A DNA stretch of 64,000 nucleotides from Arenibacter echinorum (GTDB lineage Bacteria; Bacteroidota; Bacteroidia; Flavobacteriales; Flavobacteriaceae): positions 248,001-312,000 of the forward strand of contig NZ_QLLN01000006.1 of the NCBI RefSeq assembly GCF_003259375.1. The letters run 5' to 3'. Of this stretch, positions 34,497 through 43,419 are shown piece after piece. Numbering within the stretch: position 1 is the first letter of the stretch; the number at the start of each line of letters is the position of its first letter. The notes beneath the pieces were generated by a model, which made no database searches, was not told the origin of the DNA, and worked only from the letters and a program-made list of their open reading frames with translations. The translations under genes and the position numbers were made by a program.

Positions 34497-36116
34497 ATGA
34501 AAAATTCAATCCTTTTTAAATCGCTAGTAGTACTGATAGTTTTTACTGCCTTTGTTGCCTGCCAACAGGAAAAAAAGAAAGCAATCAACTTTCCAATGAC
34601 AGATCTATCGACGGAAAACTTGATTCCCAAACCGCTGAAGATAATCCCTACCAATAGTGCCTTTGGATTAGATAAAAACACCATTATTTATACTTCTCAA
34701 AATGCTGCAGGTTTTCCTGAAGTTGGTGAGTTCTTATCGGAAAAGATAAAATGGCAGACCGATTTGGACTTGGCGGTAAATTCAACAACCAATGCCACTT
34801 CTCAACGAATTATTTTTATCAATCAGTCCGATAGCACCGAATTTTCATCCAAGGAAGGTTACGACCTTTACATAACCCAAGATTCTATCATCCTTAATGC
34901 AAAAACGGCCGAGGGTGCCTTTAGGGGAGTACAGACCATAAGGCAAATTATTCCGGAGACCAGTAATGACACCCTGACCGAAAATAAAATGTGGTTGATT
35001 CCCACTGGTAAGATCATAGACAATCCCAATTTTGGATATAGAGGATCTATGTTGGATGTGGCCCGACATTTCTTTAGCGTAGAGGACGTAAAAAAGTATA
35101 TCGACATATTGGCCTATTATAAGCTTAACACATTGCATTTGCATCTTACCGATGATCAGGGCTGGCGCATAGAAATTAAATCTTGGCCAAAGCTTACCGA
35201 AATAGGTGGAAGTTCTGAAGTTGGAGGTGGCCCTGGTGGTTTTTACACCCAAGAAGAATATAAGGACATTGTGGCCTATGCCGCCAAACATTTTATTACC
35301 ATAGTTCCTGAAGTGGATATGCCCGGGCATACCAATGCCGCATCCGTGGCATATCCTATCCTAAATGGGAATGGCAAAACGCCTAAAATCTATACTGGAA
35401 CCGAAGTAGGGTTCAGCACTTTTGACGCCAATAAGGATACCGTATATGCCTTTATAGATGATGTTGTAAGGGAAATATCGGCCATTACTCCCGGTCCATA
35501 TTTTCATGCCGGAGGCGATGAAAGTCACGTTACCAAGAAGAAGGATTTTATTCTTTTTGTTTCCAAAGTGGACAAAATTGTAAAGAAATACGGAAAAAAA
35601 ATGATTGGTTGGGATGAAATTGTGCACGCCGATGTAGATACAAGTGCCATTGCCCAATTCTGGGCCAACGAAGAAAATGCCAAACTGGCTGTGGAAAAGG
35701 GGCTAAAAGTTATTTTGTCTCCAGGAAAAAAGGCCTATTTGGACATGAAATATGATACCCTTTCAAAATACGGACTTAATTGGGCTGGTTTAATTCCTGT
35801 AGATACCGGATATGTGTGGACCCCGGAGAGATATGTTCAAGGAATAAACAAGGAGAACATTTTGGGCATTGAAGCACCACTTTGGTCCGAGACCGTTAGC
35901 AATATGGATGAAGTGGAATATTTGGCCTTTCCAAGGATGATCGGTTATTCCGAGCTTAGCTGGAGCACTGAAGAAAATAGAGTTTGGGATAATTACAAAG
36001 TGAGGTTGGGCAACCAAGCTCCATATTTGGATAAGATGAATGTAAAATACTATCCATCCAAACTCATAGAGTGGAAAAAAAGCAAGTATACCTATAAAAC
36101 TATTGATAAGGACTAA
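34497..36116 (+). CDS. Beta-N-acetylhexosaminidase, GH20, lipoprotein
   Basis: Removes terminal beta-linked GlcNAc or GalNAc from glycans by substrate-assisted catalysis. The 539-residue protein has a lipoprotein signal (FVAC, Cys22), an N-terminal GH20b domain (about 40-170) and the catalytic barrel starting YRGSMLDVARHFF. The catalytic pair is Asp341-Glu342 in HAGGDESH. LHLHLTDDQGWR and EVDMPGHTNAA are further GH20 signatures. It would act in the periplasm or at the cell surface, in line with the surrounding secreted hydrolases. Confidence 0.96.
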   Translation: MKNSILFKSLVVLIVFTAFVACQQEKKKAINFPMTDLSTENLIPKPLKIIPTNSAFGLDKNTIIYTSQNAAGFPEVGEFLSEKIKWQTDLDLAVNSTTNATSQRIIFINQSDSTEFSSKEGYDLYITQDSIILNAKTAEGAFRGVQTIRQIIPETSNDTLTENKMWLIPTGKIIDNPNFGYRGSMLDVARHFFSVEDVKKYIDILAYYKLNTLHLHLTDDQGWRIEIKSWPKLTEIGGSSEVGGGPGGFYTQEEYKDIVAYAAKHFITIVPEVDMPGHTNAASVAYPILNGNGKTPKIYTGTEVGFSTFDANKDTVYAFIDDVVREISAITPGPYFHAGGDESHVTKKKDFILFVSKVDKIVKKYGKKMIGWDEIVHADVDTSAIAQFWANEENAKLAVEKGLKVILSPGKKAYLDMKYDTLSKYGLNWAGLIPVDTGYVWTPERYVQGINKENILGIEAPLWSETVSNMDEVEYLAFPRMIGYSELSWSTEENRVWDNYKVRLGNQAPYLDKMNVKYYPSKLIEWKKSKYTYKTIDKD

Positions 36117-36228
36117 ATATTCATTAAGCAATACTATCGGCTATAACCTATATATTTAATATATTGTAAACCCCTAACTATCAGACTTTACCTGTTTGGC
36201 TGTTTAACCCAATTTAAATACTGAACAA

Positions 36229-37734
36229 ATGAAGGCCCTTATTCTAGTTATTACCCTGCTATTGGGACAATTGTGCTATCCCAATAAGGAAAACGATTCT
36301 ATACCCAAAGCCGAGGTGGCTACCACTATGCAAAGTGTTACCATTAATGGCAACACCATTTATTTAACGGCAAAGGCGGGAACTTTTGAGGTGAAGGATG
36401 AATTCAACAAGCCAATTGCGTTAATGGGCTTTACCTATTACACCAGAGATTCCAAAAGAGGATTGTCAACACAAAGACGACCAATTGTTTTTGCCTTTAA
36501 CGGAGGACCCGGATCATCCTCTTTTTGGTTGCATATGGGAATTTTGGGACCAAAAAGAATTGTAGTGGACGACCCGAAATCAACCCCCGCCGCACCCTAC
36601 AAAATTATCAACAACAACTACTCTATTCTGGATATAGCCGATCTGGTAATGATAGATCCAGTAGGTACTGGCCTAAGCATCCCTATTGGAAAGGCCAAGT
36701 TTAAGGACTTTTGGGGCGTGGACCAAGATATCCGCAGCCTTTCCTTGTTCATCACCCAGTTTCTGATACATAACGATCGTATGAACAGTCCCAAATTTCT
36801 ATTGGGGGAAAGCTATGGGACCTTTAGAAACGCAGGTTTAATGAACACCCTATTAAACCAAGGCGTGGCCATGAACGGTGTTATTATGGTATCCGCAGTT
36901 TTTGACTTTCGTACCTTATTGTTCCCTCCTAATGATGACCTGCCTTATATAGTACATTTTCCAACCTACGCTGCAACAGCCTGGTATCACAATAAAATAT
37001 CGGATAAACCGGAAAATGTGTATGAATTCCTAGAGACGGTTAGATCCTTTACCGAAAACGAATACACTCCTGCCCTCTTTAAAGGAGATCGACTTTCTGA
37101 AAATGAAAAAAGTAATATTGCATCAAAACTGGCCTATTACACTGGCACAGATACCGAGTATTGGCTAAAGGCCGATCTAAGGGTAACAGCAAGTGAATTT
37201 TTTGCGGAATTCTTGAGGGACGAAGGTGAAATAGTTGGCCGACTGGATTCTCGCTTTACCGGAATCAATGAAGATCTCCTTGCCCAAGAAGGAAGTCATG
37301 ATCCGCAAAGCCTGGCCATTTCCCCTGCCTACATTAGCGGGTTTTTGGATTATTTTTACGGCGACCTCAAAGTAAACAAAAACTTATTATACACCATCAC
37401 TGCAGGCAGAAGGGGCGGTTTTAAATGGGATTGGACCCACAAGGGCAATAAGCGATGGGGCGCCACTGCCGCCAACAACACTGGTATTGACATGGCCACG
37501 GCATTATCCAGAGATCCAAACATGAAGGTGTTGATCCTGAATGGCATCTATGACCTTGCCACTGTTTTTTATGGAGTAGAACACAGCATCAATCATTTGG
37601 GCCTAAAAAAGGAGATCAGGGATAATATCACTATGGAATATTATGAGGCTGGGCATATGATGTACATCCATCAACCCTCCATGGAAAAATTCAAGAAAGA
37701 TGTTTCCAGTTTTATCCTTAACGCGTCAAAATAA
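36229..37734 (+). CDS. Peptidase S10 (serine carboxypeptidase-like), secreted
   Basis: A 501-residue exported serine carboxypeptidase relative. Signal peptide at residues 1-18. The oxyanion motif FNGGPGSSS is followed by the nucleophile GESYG (Ser195), the acid in NGIYDLATVF and the histidine in YEAGHMMYIH, completing the triad. Such bacterial S10 enzymes trim C-terminal residues of peptides. It ends in front of a long inverted repeat shared with the convergent prolyl-oligopeptidase-like gene. Confidence 0.94.
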   Translation: MKALILVITLLLGQLCYPNKENDSIPKAEVATTMQSVTINGNTIYLTAKAGTFEVKDEFNKPIALMGFTYYTRDSKRGLSTQRRPIVFAFNGGPGSSSFWLHMGILGPKRIVVDDPKSTPAAPYKIINNNYSILDIADLVMIDPVGTGLSIPIGKAKFKDFWGVDQDIRSLSLFITQFLIHNDRMNSPKFLLGESYGTFRNAGLMNTLLNQGVAMNGVIMVSAVFDFRTLLFPPNDDLPYIVHFPTYAATAWYHNKISDKPENVYEFLETVRSFTENEYTPALFKGDRLSENEKSNIASKLAYYTGTDTEYWLKADLRVTASEFFAEFLRDEGEIVGRLDSRFTGINEDLLAQEGSHDPQSLAISPAYISGFLDYFYGDLKVNKNLLYTITAGRRGGFKWDWTHKGNKRWGATAANNTGIDMATALSRDPNMKVLILNGIYDLATVFYGVEHSINHLGLKKEIRDNITMEYYEAGHMMYIHQPSMEKFKKDVSSFILNASK

Positions 37735-37744
37735 GAAGTAGACG

Positions 37745-37807
37745 ATCGTCCAAATTTTAAACCAATTCCATTTAAAAACGAATTATGGTATTCATTATTT
37801 GGACGAT
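37745..37807. terminator. Long-loop inverted repeat between convergent peptidase genes
   Basis: ATCGTCCAAAT (37745-37755) and ATTTGGACGAT (37797-37807) are perfect 11-bp inverted repeats separated by 41 nt. The second arm lies 6 bases from the end of the convergent gene. The large loop is unusual for an intrinsic terminator, so it may instead be a shared 3' processing signal. Confidence 0.5.
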
Positions 37808-37813
37808 ACTACC

Positions 37814-40393
37814 CTATTTCCATTCAAAATCACCATTTTCAATAGTCCAATCATTTCCAAAGAATCCAGCGCATTTTACAGCTGAAGTACCTTGCTCCAA
37901 AACAGTTTCATCAAAGAGCATTAAATCTGGAAATGTGGTTCCGTTTACCAAATAATGGTTGGCATAGGCCGCTTTCATTCCCACTACTCCTGTGGCAGTT
38001 ACAACACCTATACTGGCCAAATCACTATCCGTCCTAGGAACTATAAAATATAGCCCCCAATTGCTTCCGGACAGACTTCTATTTCCAAAATTTAATATAT
38101 TGTTGGATACTTGGACAGGACTATTTTTTAATAATTTGTCCCATGCGGCATTGTTGGATTTATTACCATAAACAACAACATTGCGATTGGGATAATCTTT
38201 GGGGGAAAAGTTGGTGTCCGCAACCAATTCTATGTTTCCATTGGCCTTGTACCAGAAGGTATCGGCATCAAACCTTGCTTTATTGTAATACCAATCATTC
38301 TCTGCTTTGGACCCTCTTGTAGCGTATACAAATACTACATCATTTCGAAATGCATCCTTGAACCCTCCATTCCTATGTGGTCCTTTTTCTTCCGAGGACG
38401 GTTTGGCTACAATTTTCCATTCCCCATCATTTTCCTTAAAAAAGGTATTGTCCTTTGATGGAAGCCCAATCTCCTTTCCGTTAAGCTCAATACTATTGAT
38501 ATCCCCGGGCAATTGTGAAAAATCCACCTCCAATAAGGACACATTTTTGGTCTCTATTTTAATAATGCTATCCCATGAAAAATCAAACGAACTAACCTCA
38601 AAAGGTATTTGTTGTTGATGGATGGTAATAAAATGCGAGGATGCAGAAACCCCAGGAGAACCCGTACTAAACTCCAATTTTTTTATATCCTTTATCTCGG
38701 GAATTGTTCGTTGTTTAAACAAGTTGAAAATCGGTTCCCAATCCACACTATGGTCCCCATACCAATGTGTACCGCCTGGATACTCATAATAGGTGAAATC
38801 TGGATGAAATTTCCCTAATCGCTCCCTCATATCACGGGCTAAATTAGTAGGAACTACATTATCCTTCTCGCCATGCAACACATATACCCCGTGATGTAGA
38901 TAATTTCGAATCAATTTTAGGGTTCTGCTCGGAGTTCCCGCTCTTTCCACAATGTCTTCAATTGCGGTGGGGACATATTCCTGGGTAAGGCGTTCGAACA
39001 TTTTAGGGCTAATGCCATACCGTGTTCTCTGCTCCTCGGTCATTTCCAAAAGTCTTTCAGATCTACTTCCACGGTACAACAACAAATCCGGGTATCCGGC
39101 ACATGGTGCAATCGCCGCAAAATGGTCTGGGTATGTTGCCCCCAAATACCATGTTCCATGCCCTCCCATGGAATGCCCTGTCAGATAAATTTTGCTATTG
39201 TCCGGTTTAAAAATCCTCTTGCTATCCGCCAGCACTTCCAAGGCATCCAATCTTCCCCAATCTTCCCAGGCAAACCCGTACGGTCTCCTATTCGTTGGAG
39301 CAATAAGATTCCCCCAATCTTTTTGCTTATAGGCGTTTGCCTGATTTACGGCCTCTACCGAAGCGCCGTGTACCGAAAGGAAAAGTGCCGCGCCATCGGT
39401 ATGGCCATTTTTATCCGGTGCCACGCTGTAATATTGTACACTTTTATCTATATCGCTAATAAAGGTTCTCTTGTGATGTTTATTTTTCGATTTCACATTT
39501 AAAGCCAAAATTTCGGAAGAAACCTGCTGTCCGTTACTTTGTATCAAACTTAAATCTACATTCACCTTTGCAAGAGAGGTATCCAAGGTAGACGAGGGAA
39601 TGGAAAAAGGAATTTTATAGACCGTATAAGGTGGTATATCATTTATTTTTGTGGTAAGTTCCTGTCCGTTTACCTTGGCCACAATAGCATACTTCCTGAT
39701 CCATTTATCCGAAGCGTTTATTACTCTTATGGCAGCCTTATATTCCATGTCTTCCTCCAATAAAAGATCGGGAACCATTACATCTCGTGTAGTAAATTGT
39801 ACCTCGGCCTTGGGTTCCAATATCCGTGCTCGAATCCTAGGAAAACGGCCTACCTTCAAAACAAAAATATTATTCCCTTTTTTTAACTTCATAGGGATAA
39901 GGTTCCAACCAAAATCATAATGGTCACCTTCATAAGGATAACCATTAATGGAAGCCAAAGAATGTCCGGAAGCTTCGAACAAAACCGTTTTTTCCGATCC
40001 TGAATTGTAATTGAGATATACATAGCCCGACCTAAGGTCCCGGCCGGAAAAGCTATTGGTACTATCTACCGTTATGGCGTTCCATTTTAATTCCTTTCCA
40101 AATGAATCTATATCAAAAACTTCACCTTCCCTGACCAGGATACCGGGTTCCATTAGGAACTTTTCAAAAACAGGATCTGCGGGAAATGATGAGGATTCAA
40201 ACCCGAAACTTGGAATTGCTAAAGCCAAGGCCTTATTAAAAACATGGATCACTTTTCCTTCGTGAATACCCTCCACTTTTTCCTTCCCGAAATATTCCAC
40301 TATATTTCCTGTACGCTGTTGCCCGATAAAGACAAAGGGAAGGACAAGGAGCATTACGAGAATAGCAGCACTTTTCTTATTAAATTTAGCCAT
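37814..40393 (-). CDS. Secreted prolyl-oligopeptidase-like alpha/beta hydrolase
   Basis: An 859-residue exported protein with a signal peptide (about residues 1-26, ILVMLLVLPFVFIGQQ). The first 300 residues are beta-rich with no clear family. The catalytic alpha/beta hydrolase domain (about 320-600) has the elbow GHSMGGHGTWY, acid in HGEKDNVVP and histidine in YPGGTHWYGDH. A further beta-rich C-terminal region of about 250 residues follows. The catalytic core resembles PHB-depolymerase/S9-type peptidases acting on peptides or esters. It points toward the S10 peptidase gene. Confidence 0.85.
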   Translation of the reverse strand: MAKFNKKSAAILVMLLVLPFVFIGQQRTGNIVEYFGKEKVEGIHEGKVIHVFNKALALAIPSFGFESSSFPADPVFEKFLMEPGILVREGEVFDIDSFGKELKWNAITVDSTNSFSGRDLRSGYVYLNYNSGSEKTVLFEASGHSLASINGYPYEGDHYDFGWNLIPMKLKKGNNIFVLKVGRFPRIRARILEPKAEVQFTTRDVMVPDLLLEEDMEYKAAIRVINASDKWIRKYAIVAKVNGQELTTKINDIPPYTVYKIPFSIPSSTLDTSLAKVNVDLSLIQSNGQQVSSEILALNVKSKNKHHKRTFISDIDKSVQYYSVAPDKNGHTDGAALFLSVHGASVEAVNQANAYKQKDWGNLIAPTNRRPYGFAWEDWGRLDALEVLADSKRIFKPDNSKIYLTGHSMGGHGTWYLGATYPDHFAAIAPCAGYPDLLLYRGSRSERLLEMTEEQRTRYGISPKMFERLTQEYVPTAIEDIVERAGTPSRTLKLIRNYLHHGVYVLHGEKDNVVPTNLARDMRERLGKFHPDFTYYEYPGGTHWYGDHSVDWEPIFNLFKQRTIPEIKDIKKLEFSTGSPGVSASSHFITIHQQQIPFEVSSFDFSWDSIIKIETKNVSLLEVDFSQLPGDINSIELNGKEIGLPSKDNTFFKENDGEWKIVAKPSSEEKGPHRNGGFKDAFRNDVVFVYATRGSKAENDWYYNKARFDADTFWYKANGNIELVADTNFSPKDYPNRNVVVYGNKSNNAAWDKLLKNSPVQVSNNILNFGNRSLSGSNWGLYFIVPRTDSDLASIGVVTATGVVGMKAAYANHYLVNGTTFPDLMLFDETVLEQGTSAVKCAGFFGNDWTIENGDFEWK

Positions 40394-40560
40394 GATAAAA
40401 CTGATTAAGGAATTAAAATTTTAATTTCCATAATTAGTAGGCAGCTGCCCAACAATTTAGACCAATAACAAAAGTCCGAAGCTAAATGGATAATTATTTT
40501 TTCATAGAGGTGAATGCTACGCCCATTTACAGGAAAAGGAACATACAATAGAGAATAAAA

Positions 40561-40584
40561 AAAACCTTCGTAAACGAAGGTTTT
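40561..40584. terminator. Intrinsic terminator of the ruvX-def-DUF5606 operon
   Basis: AAAACCTTCG (40561-40570) and CGAAGGTTTT (40575-40584) form a 10-bp stem around a TAAA loop, with A/T runs on both sides. It lies 22 bases beyond the end of the DUF5606 gene on the minus strand. Confidence 0.88.
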
Positions 40585-40605
40585 AATTTTGATTATATAA
40601 AAAAT

Positions 40606-41034
40606 TTATTCTGTCTCTTTGGAAGCTTCTTCTTTTTCCTCTTCGTCCGCAAACTCTGTAATACCGTGCTCATGTAATAAATTATACCATTGAATGATCT
40701 TTTTAATATCACTGGCATATACCCTATCTTCGTCATAATTGGGAAGTACTTCAAACAAATATTCCTCCAATTTTATTTTATCCTCTTTATGGCTCACCGC
40801 GGTTTTTCCTCCATCTTCCTTTTCCTTGATCTTTTCAAACACCACCTTTAACGGCACTTCCTCCTCCAAAGTATAGATCGCAATCTCAGACAAGACACTT
40901 ACATTGTTCTTAAAACTTACGGTAACTTTTTTACCATCCAACAAAGATTCGGCTACAAAACCTGTACGCGTTTGTGTCAATAATTTAAAAAGTCCCGGCT
41001 TACCTGCAATCGATAATATTTTTTTTAAACCCAT
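40606..41034 (-). CDS. DUF5606 conserved protein
   Basis: A 142-residue cytoplasmic protein starting MGLKKILSIAGKPGLFKLL, characteristic of DUF5606 in Bacteroidota. The first 65 residues look like a small beta domain; the C-terminal tail is very acidic. Function is unknown, but its place after def and ruvX is common in Flavobacteriaceae (family knowledge). Third gene of the minus-strand operon, 57 bases after def. Confidence 0.88.
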   Translation of the reverse strand: MGLKKILSIAGKPGLFKLLTQTRTGFVAESLLDGKKVTVSFKNNVSVLSEIAIYTLEEEVPLKVVFEKIKEKEDGGKTAVSHKEDKIKLEEYLFEVLPNYDEDRVYASDIKKIIQWYNLLHEHGITEFADEEEKEEASKETE

Positions 41035-41091
41035 CTGTTATTTTAGTTTCAGCGGCAAATATGCCACTTTTTGTTTATAATAGAAATAGTT

Positions 41092-41682
41092 TTAACGTGC
41101 TTTTTTGATGTTCGGAAAGCGCATTCTATATTCCACCTTTATCTTCCCCTTGGATATATTGGCCAACCTCCCCTTTAAAAGTCGTTTTTTTAAGGAGGAT
41201 AATTTATCTGTAAACAAAATGCCTTCTATATGGTCATATTCGTGTTGAATTACCCTGGCCAAAAGTCCATCGTAGGTTTCCTTATAGGATTTAAAATTCT
41301 CATCCATATAGGATATGGTGATGGTATCTTTTCTTGAAACGTCTTCCCGAATATCTGGAATACTAAGACAGCCTTCGTTAAAAGCCCATTCTGTTCCAGT
41401 TTCCTCCTCTACATGTGCATTAATAAATACTTTCCTAAACCCTTTTAATGCGTTTTGTTCTTCTTCGGTAAGCTCTTCGTCATCCCCAAATGGCGCGGTA
41501 TCCACCAGGAACAACCTTATTGGAAGTCCTATTTGGGGTGCGGCCAAACCAACACCATTGGCATTGTACATAGTGTCCCACATATTGGCCACCAATTCTT
41601 CAAATCGTGGAAAATCTTTGTCTATATCATCCGCTACTTTCCTAAGTACCGGGTCTCCATAAGCAACTATAGGTAATATCAT
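41092..41682 (-). CDS. def: Peptide deformylase
   Basis: Removes the formyl group from the initiator methionine of new proteins. The 196-residue metalloenzyme has all three motifs: GVGLAAPQIG, EGCLSIP (metal Cys) and QHEYDH (two metal His and catalytic Glu). An acidic insertion (GDDEELTEEEQN) near residue 70 is usual in Bacteroidota enzymes. It lies four bases from ruvX, in the same operon, and no methionyl-tRNA formyltransferase gene is adjacent. Confidence 0.97.
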   Translation of the reverse strand: MILPIVAYGDPVLRKVADDIDKDFPRFEELVANMWDTMYNANGVGLAAPQIGLPIRLFLVDTAPFGDDEELTEEEQNALKGFRKVFINAHVEEETGTEWAFNEGCLSIPDIREDVSRKDTITISYMDENFKSYKETYDGLLARVIQHEYDHIEGILFTDKLSSLKKRLLKGRLANISKGKIKVEYRMRFPNIKKAR

Positions 41683-41686
41683 ACTA

Positions 41687-42097
41687 CTATTTTCTATTTA
41701 AATACGCCTGAAGGATTATAGTGGCGCTAATTTCATCGACTAAGGCCTTATCCCTTCTTTGTTTTTTATTAAGGCCACTATCTATCATGGTCTGAAATGC
41801 CATTTTAGAGGTGAAGCGCTCGTCTTGTCGCTCTACTGGTATCTTTGGAAAAACACCTTCCAAAGTTCTTAAAAAAGGTTTGATCAATTCTTCGGATTCG
41901 GATGGCAGATTGTTCATTTGCTTGGGTTCCCCGACCACAAATTTTTCTACCTTCTCCTCTTGAACATACTTCCTAAGAAAATTCAAAAGTTCCTTTGTAT
42001 CAACGGTAGTAAGGCCAGAAGCTATTAATTGCAACTCGTCCGTAACGGCAATTCCCGTCCGCACCCTTCCATAATCCAATGCTACAATCCTTCCCAC
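41687..42097 (-). CDS. ruvX: Holliday junction resolvase-like protein RuvX/YqgF
   Basis: RNase H-like nuclease implicated in pre-16S rRNA 5'-end processing and possibly recombination. The frame is open to a TTG at 42112, but GTG at 42097 gives the canonical N-terminus (M/V)GRIVALDYGRVRTGIAVTD and a 136-residue protein, the usual length. Asp in ALDYG, Glu in VVGEP and the C-terminal Asp in ALVDEISA form the active site. The promoter at 42110-42142 ends 12 bases before this GTG, which supports it. First gene of the operon with def and DUF5606. Confidence 0.93.
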   Translation of the reverse strand: MGRIVALDYGRVRTGIAVTDELQLIASGLTTVDTKELLNFLRKYVQEEKVEKFVVGEPKQMNNLPSESEELIKPFLRTLEGVFPKIPVERQDERFTSKMAFQTMIDSGLNKKQRRDKALVDEISATIILQAYLNRK

Positions 42098-42109
42098 ACA
42101 ATTTTTTTG

Positions 42110-42142
42110 CAAAAATAAGGGATAAATTGTTATATGTGCAAA
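42110..42142 (-). promoter_or_regulatory. Bacteroidota-type promoter of the ruvX operon
   Basis: On the minus strand TTTG (42139-42142) is followed after 21 nt by TATTTTTG (42110-42117), matching TTTG-N17-23-TAnnTTTG. It lies 12 bases before the GTG start of ruvX. Confidence 0.65.
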
Positions 42143-42170
42143 AACAAAAGGTTAATTACCTACTAGCCCG

Positions 42171-42178
42171 TATATTTG
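42171..42178 (+). promoter_or_regulatory. Candidate -7 element of dapD
   Basis: TATATTTG matches TAnnTTTG and ends 21 bases before the dapD ATG. A TTA (42152), not TTG, occupies the -33 position. It is divergent from the ruvX promoter. Confidence 0.45.
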
Positions 42179-42199
42179 CTAAAATTTGAATTATTAAAG

Positions 42200-43015
42200 A
42201 TGAAAGAACTAAGAAAAACAATAGAAACTGCCTGGGATAATCGAGACCTGCTTAAAGAAATTCCAACTCAGACCGCCATAAGGGAAGTCATTGATCTTTT
42301 GGATAACGGTAAATTGCGCTGTGCTGAACCTACTACAGATGGATGGCAGATCAATGAATGGGTAAAAAAGGCCGTGGTACTATATTTTCCGATACAAAAA
42401 ATGGAGACTTTGGAAGCAGGTATCTTTGAATATCACGATAAAATGCCCCTTAAAAGAGGTTATGCCGAAAAAGGAATACGCGTTGTTCCCAATGCGGTTG
42501 CAAGGCATGGAGCCTATATTTCTTCAGGTACTATTTTAATGCCGAGTTATGTAAATATCGGAGCCTATGTGGATGAAGGCACTATGGTGGACACTTGGGC
42601 CACCGTTGGTAGTTGTGCCCAAATTGGTAAAAATGTCCACCTTAGTGGAGGTGTAGGAATTGGCGGGGTCTTGGAGCCCTTACAGGCCTCCCCGGTAATT
42701 ATTGAGGACAATGCCTTTATTGGTTCCAGATGTATTGTTGTGGAAGGCGTACGCGTAGAAAAAGAGGCTGTATTGGGTGCAAATGTGGTACTTACCGGCT
42801 CAACTAAAATTATAGATGTTACTGGTGACAAACCTGTAGAAAGAAAAGGATTGGTGCCTGCAAGATCTGTTGTTATTCCAGGGAGTTACACCAAAAAATT
42901 TCCGGCCGGAGATTATCAGGTGCCCTGCGCCTTGATCATTGGTACCAGAAAAGAGAGCACCAATAAAAAAACTTCCCTGAATGATGCTCTAAGGGAATAC
43001 GACGTTGCGGTTTAA
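42200..43015 (+). CDS. dapD: Tetrahydrodipicolinate N-succinyltransferase
   Basis: Transfers succinyl from succinyl-CoA to tetrahydrodipicolinate in the lysine/diaminopimelate pathway. The ATG at 42200 gives 271 residues, the family's usual length; the open frame extends eight codons further upstream only to a TTG. The N-terminal helical domain (ETAWDNRD) is followed by the left-handed beta helix with MVDTWATVGSCAQIG and GGVGIGGVLEPLQA, the classic DapD signature. lysA, the last step of the pathway, lies at the end of this window. A HAD-like gene follows after 10 bases. Confidence 0.97.
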   Translation: MKELRKTIETAWDNRDLLKEIPTQTAIREVIDLLDNGKLRCAEPTTDGWQINEWVKKAVVLYFPIQKMETLEAGIFEYHDKMPLKRGYAEKGIRVVPNAVARHGAYISSGTILMPSYVNIGAYVDEGTMVDTWATVGSCAQIGKNVHLSGGVGIGGVLEPLQASPVIIEDNAFIGSRCIVVEGVRVEKEAVLGANVVLTGSTKIIDVTGDKPVERKGLVPARSVVIPGSYTKKFPAGDYQVPCALIIGTRKESTNKKTSLNDALREYDVAV

Positions 43016-43025
43016 AAGCTAAAAA

Positions 43026-43406
43026 ATGAAAACAATTCTTGTAGATGCTTGGAACACCTTTGTTACTGAAAAGGGAATGGATTACGATCTGAAAAAATTA
43101 TTGGACACCTATCCCAATCCCAAAATCATCTTAACAAATGCCAACAAACAGGAATGTATTACTTATGGAATTGTAAATATGCCTTATGAGGTATTTAGTT
43201 TGGAGCATAATCCCAACAAGACCGATAAGGCATATTACCTTAAAATGCTTAACCATTTTAGTTTAAAACCTACTGAGGTTGTATATTTTGAACACAATGC
43301 AGAAGCCATAAATTCTGCCACCTCGGTTGGCATAAAAACCTTTCATTACAATAAGGAGGAAAATCTGGACGGACTCCACATTTTCCTTCAAAATAATTTA
43401 GATTAA
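43026..43406 (+). CDS. HAD-superfamily-like protein with degenerate motifs
   Basis: A 126-residue protein with a reduced HAD-like core. Motif I reads VDAWNTF where phosphatases have DxDGT; motif II TNAN keeps the Thr/Asn; motif IV reads YFEHNAEAINSATSVGIKTFHY where active enzymes have two Asp. The cap is minimal. The nucleophile Asp may survive (first D of DAW), but the acid/base Asp is Trp and the metal acidic pair is Glu-His, so activity is doubtful. It lies between dapD (10 bases) and licD (14 bases) on the same strand. A binding or regulatory role in the phospho-glycan cluster is inferred. Confidence 0.65.
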   Translation: MKTILVDAWNTFVTEKGMDYDLKKLLDTYPNPKIILTNANKQECITYGIVNMPYEVFSLEHNPNKTDKAYYLKMLNHFSLKPTEVVYFEHNAEAINSATSVGIKTFHYNKEENLDGLHIFLQNNLD

Positions 43407-43419
43407 ACCTCAGTGCGTC

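Noticed and set aside
34845-35330. 161-codon frame antisense to the GH20 gene
   Set aside because: Inside the hexosaminidase gene with its signature motifs on the other strand; no independent support.
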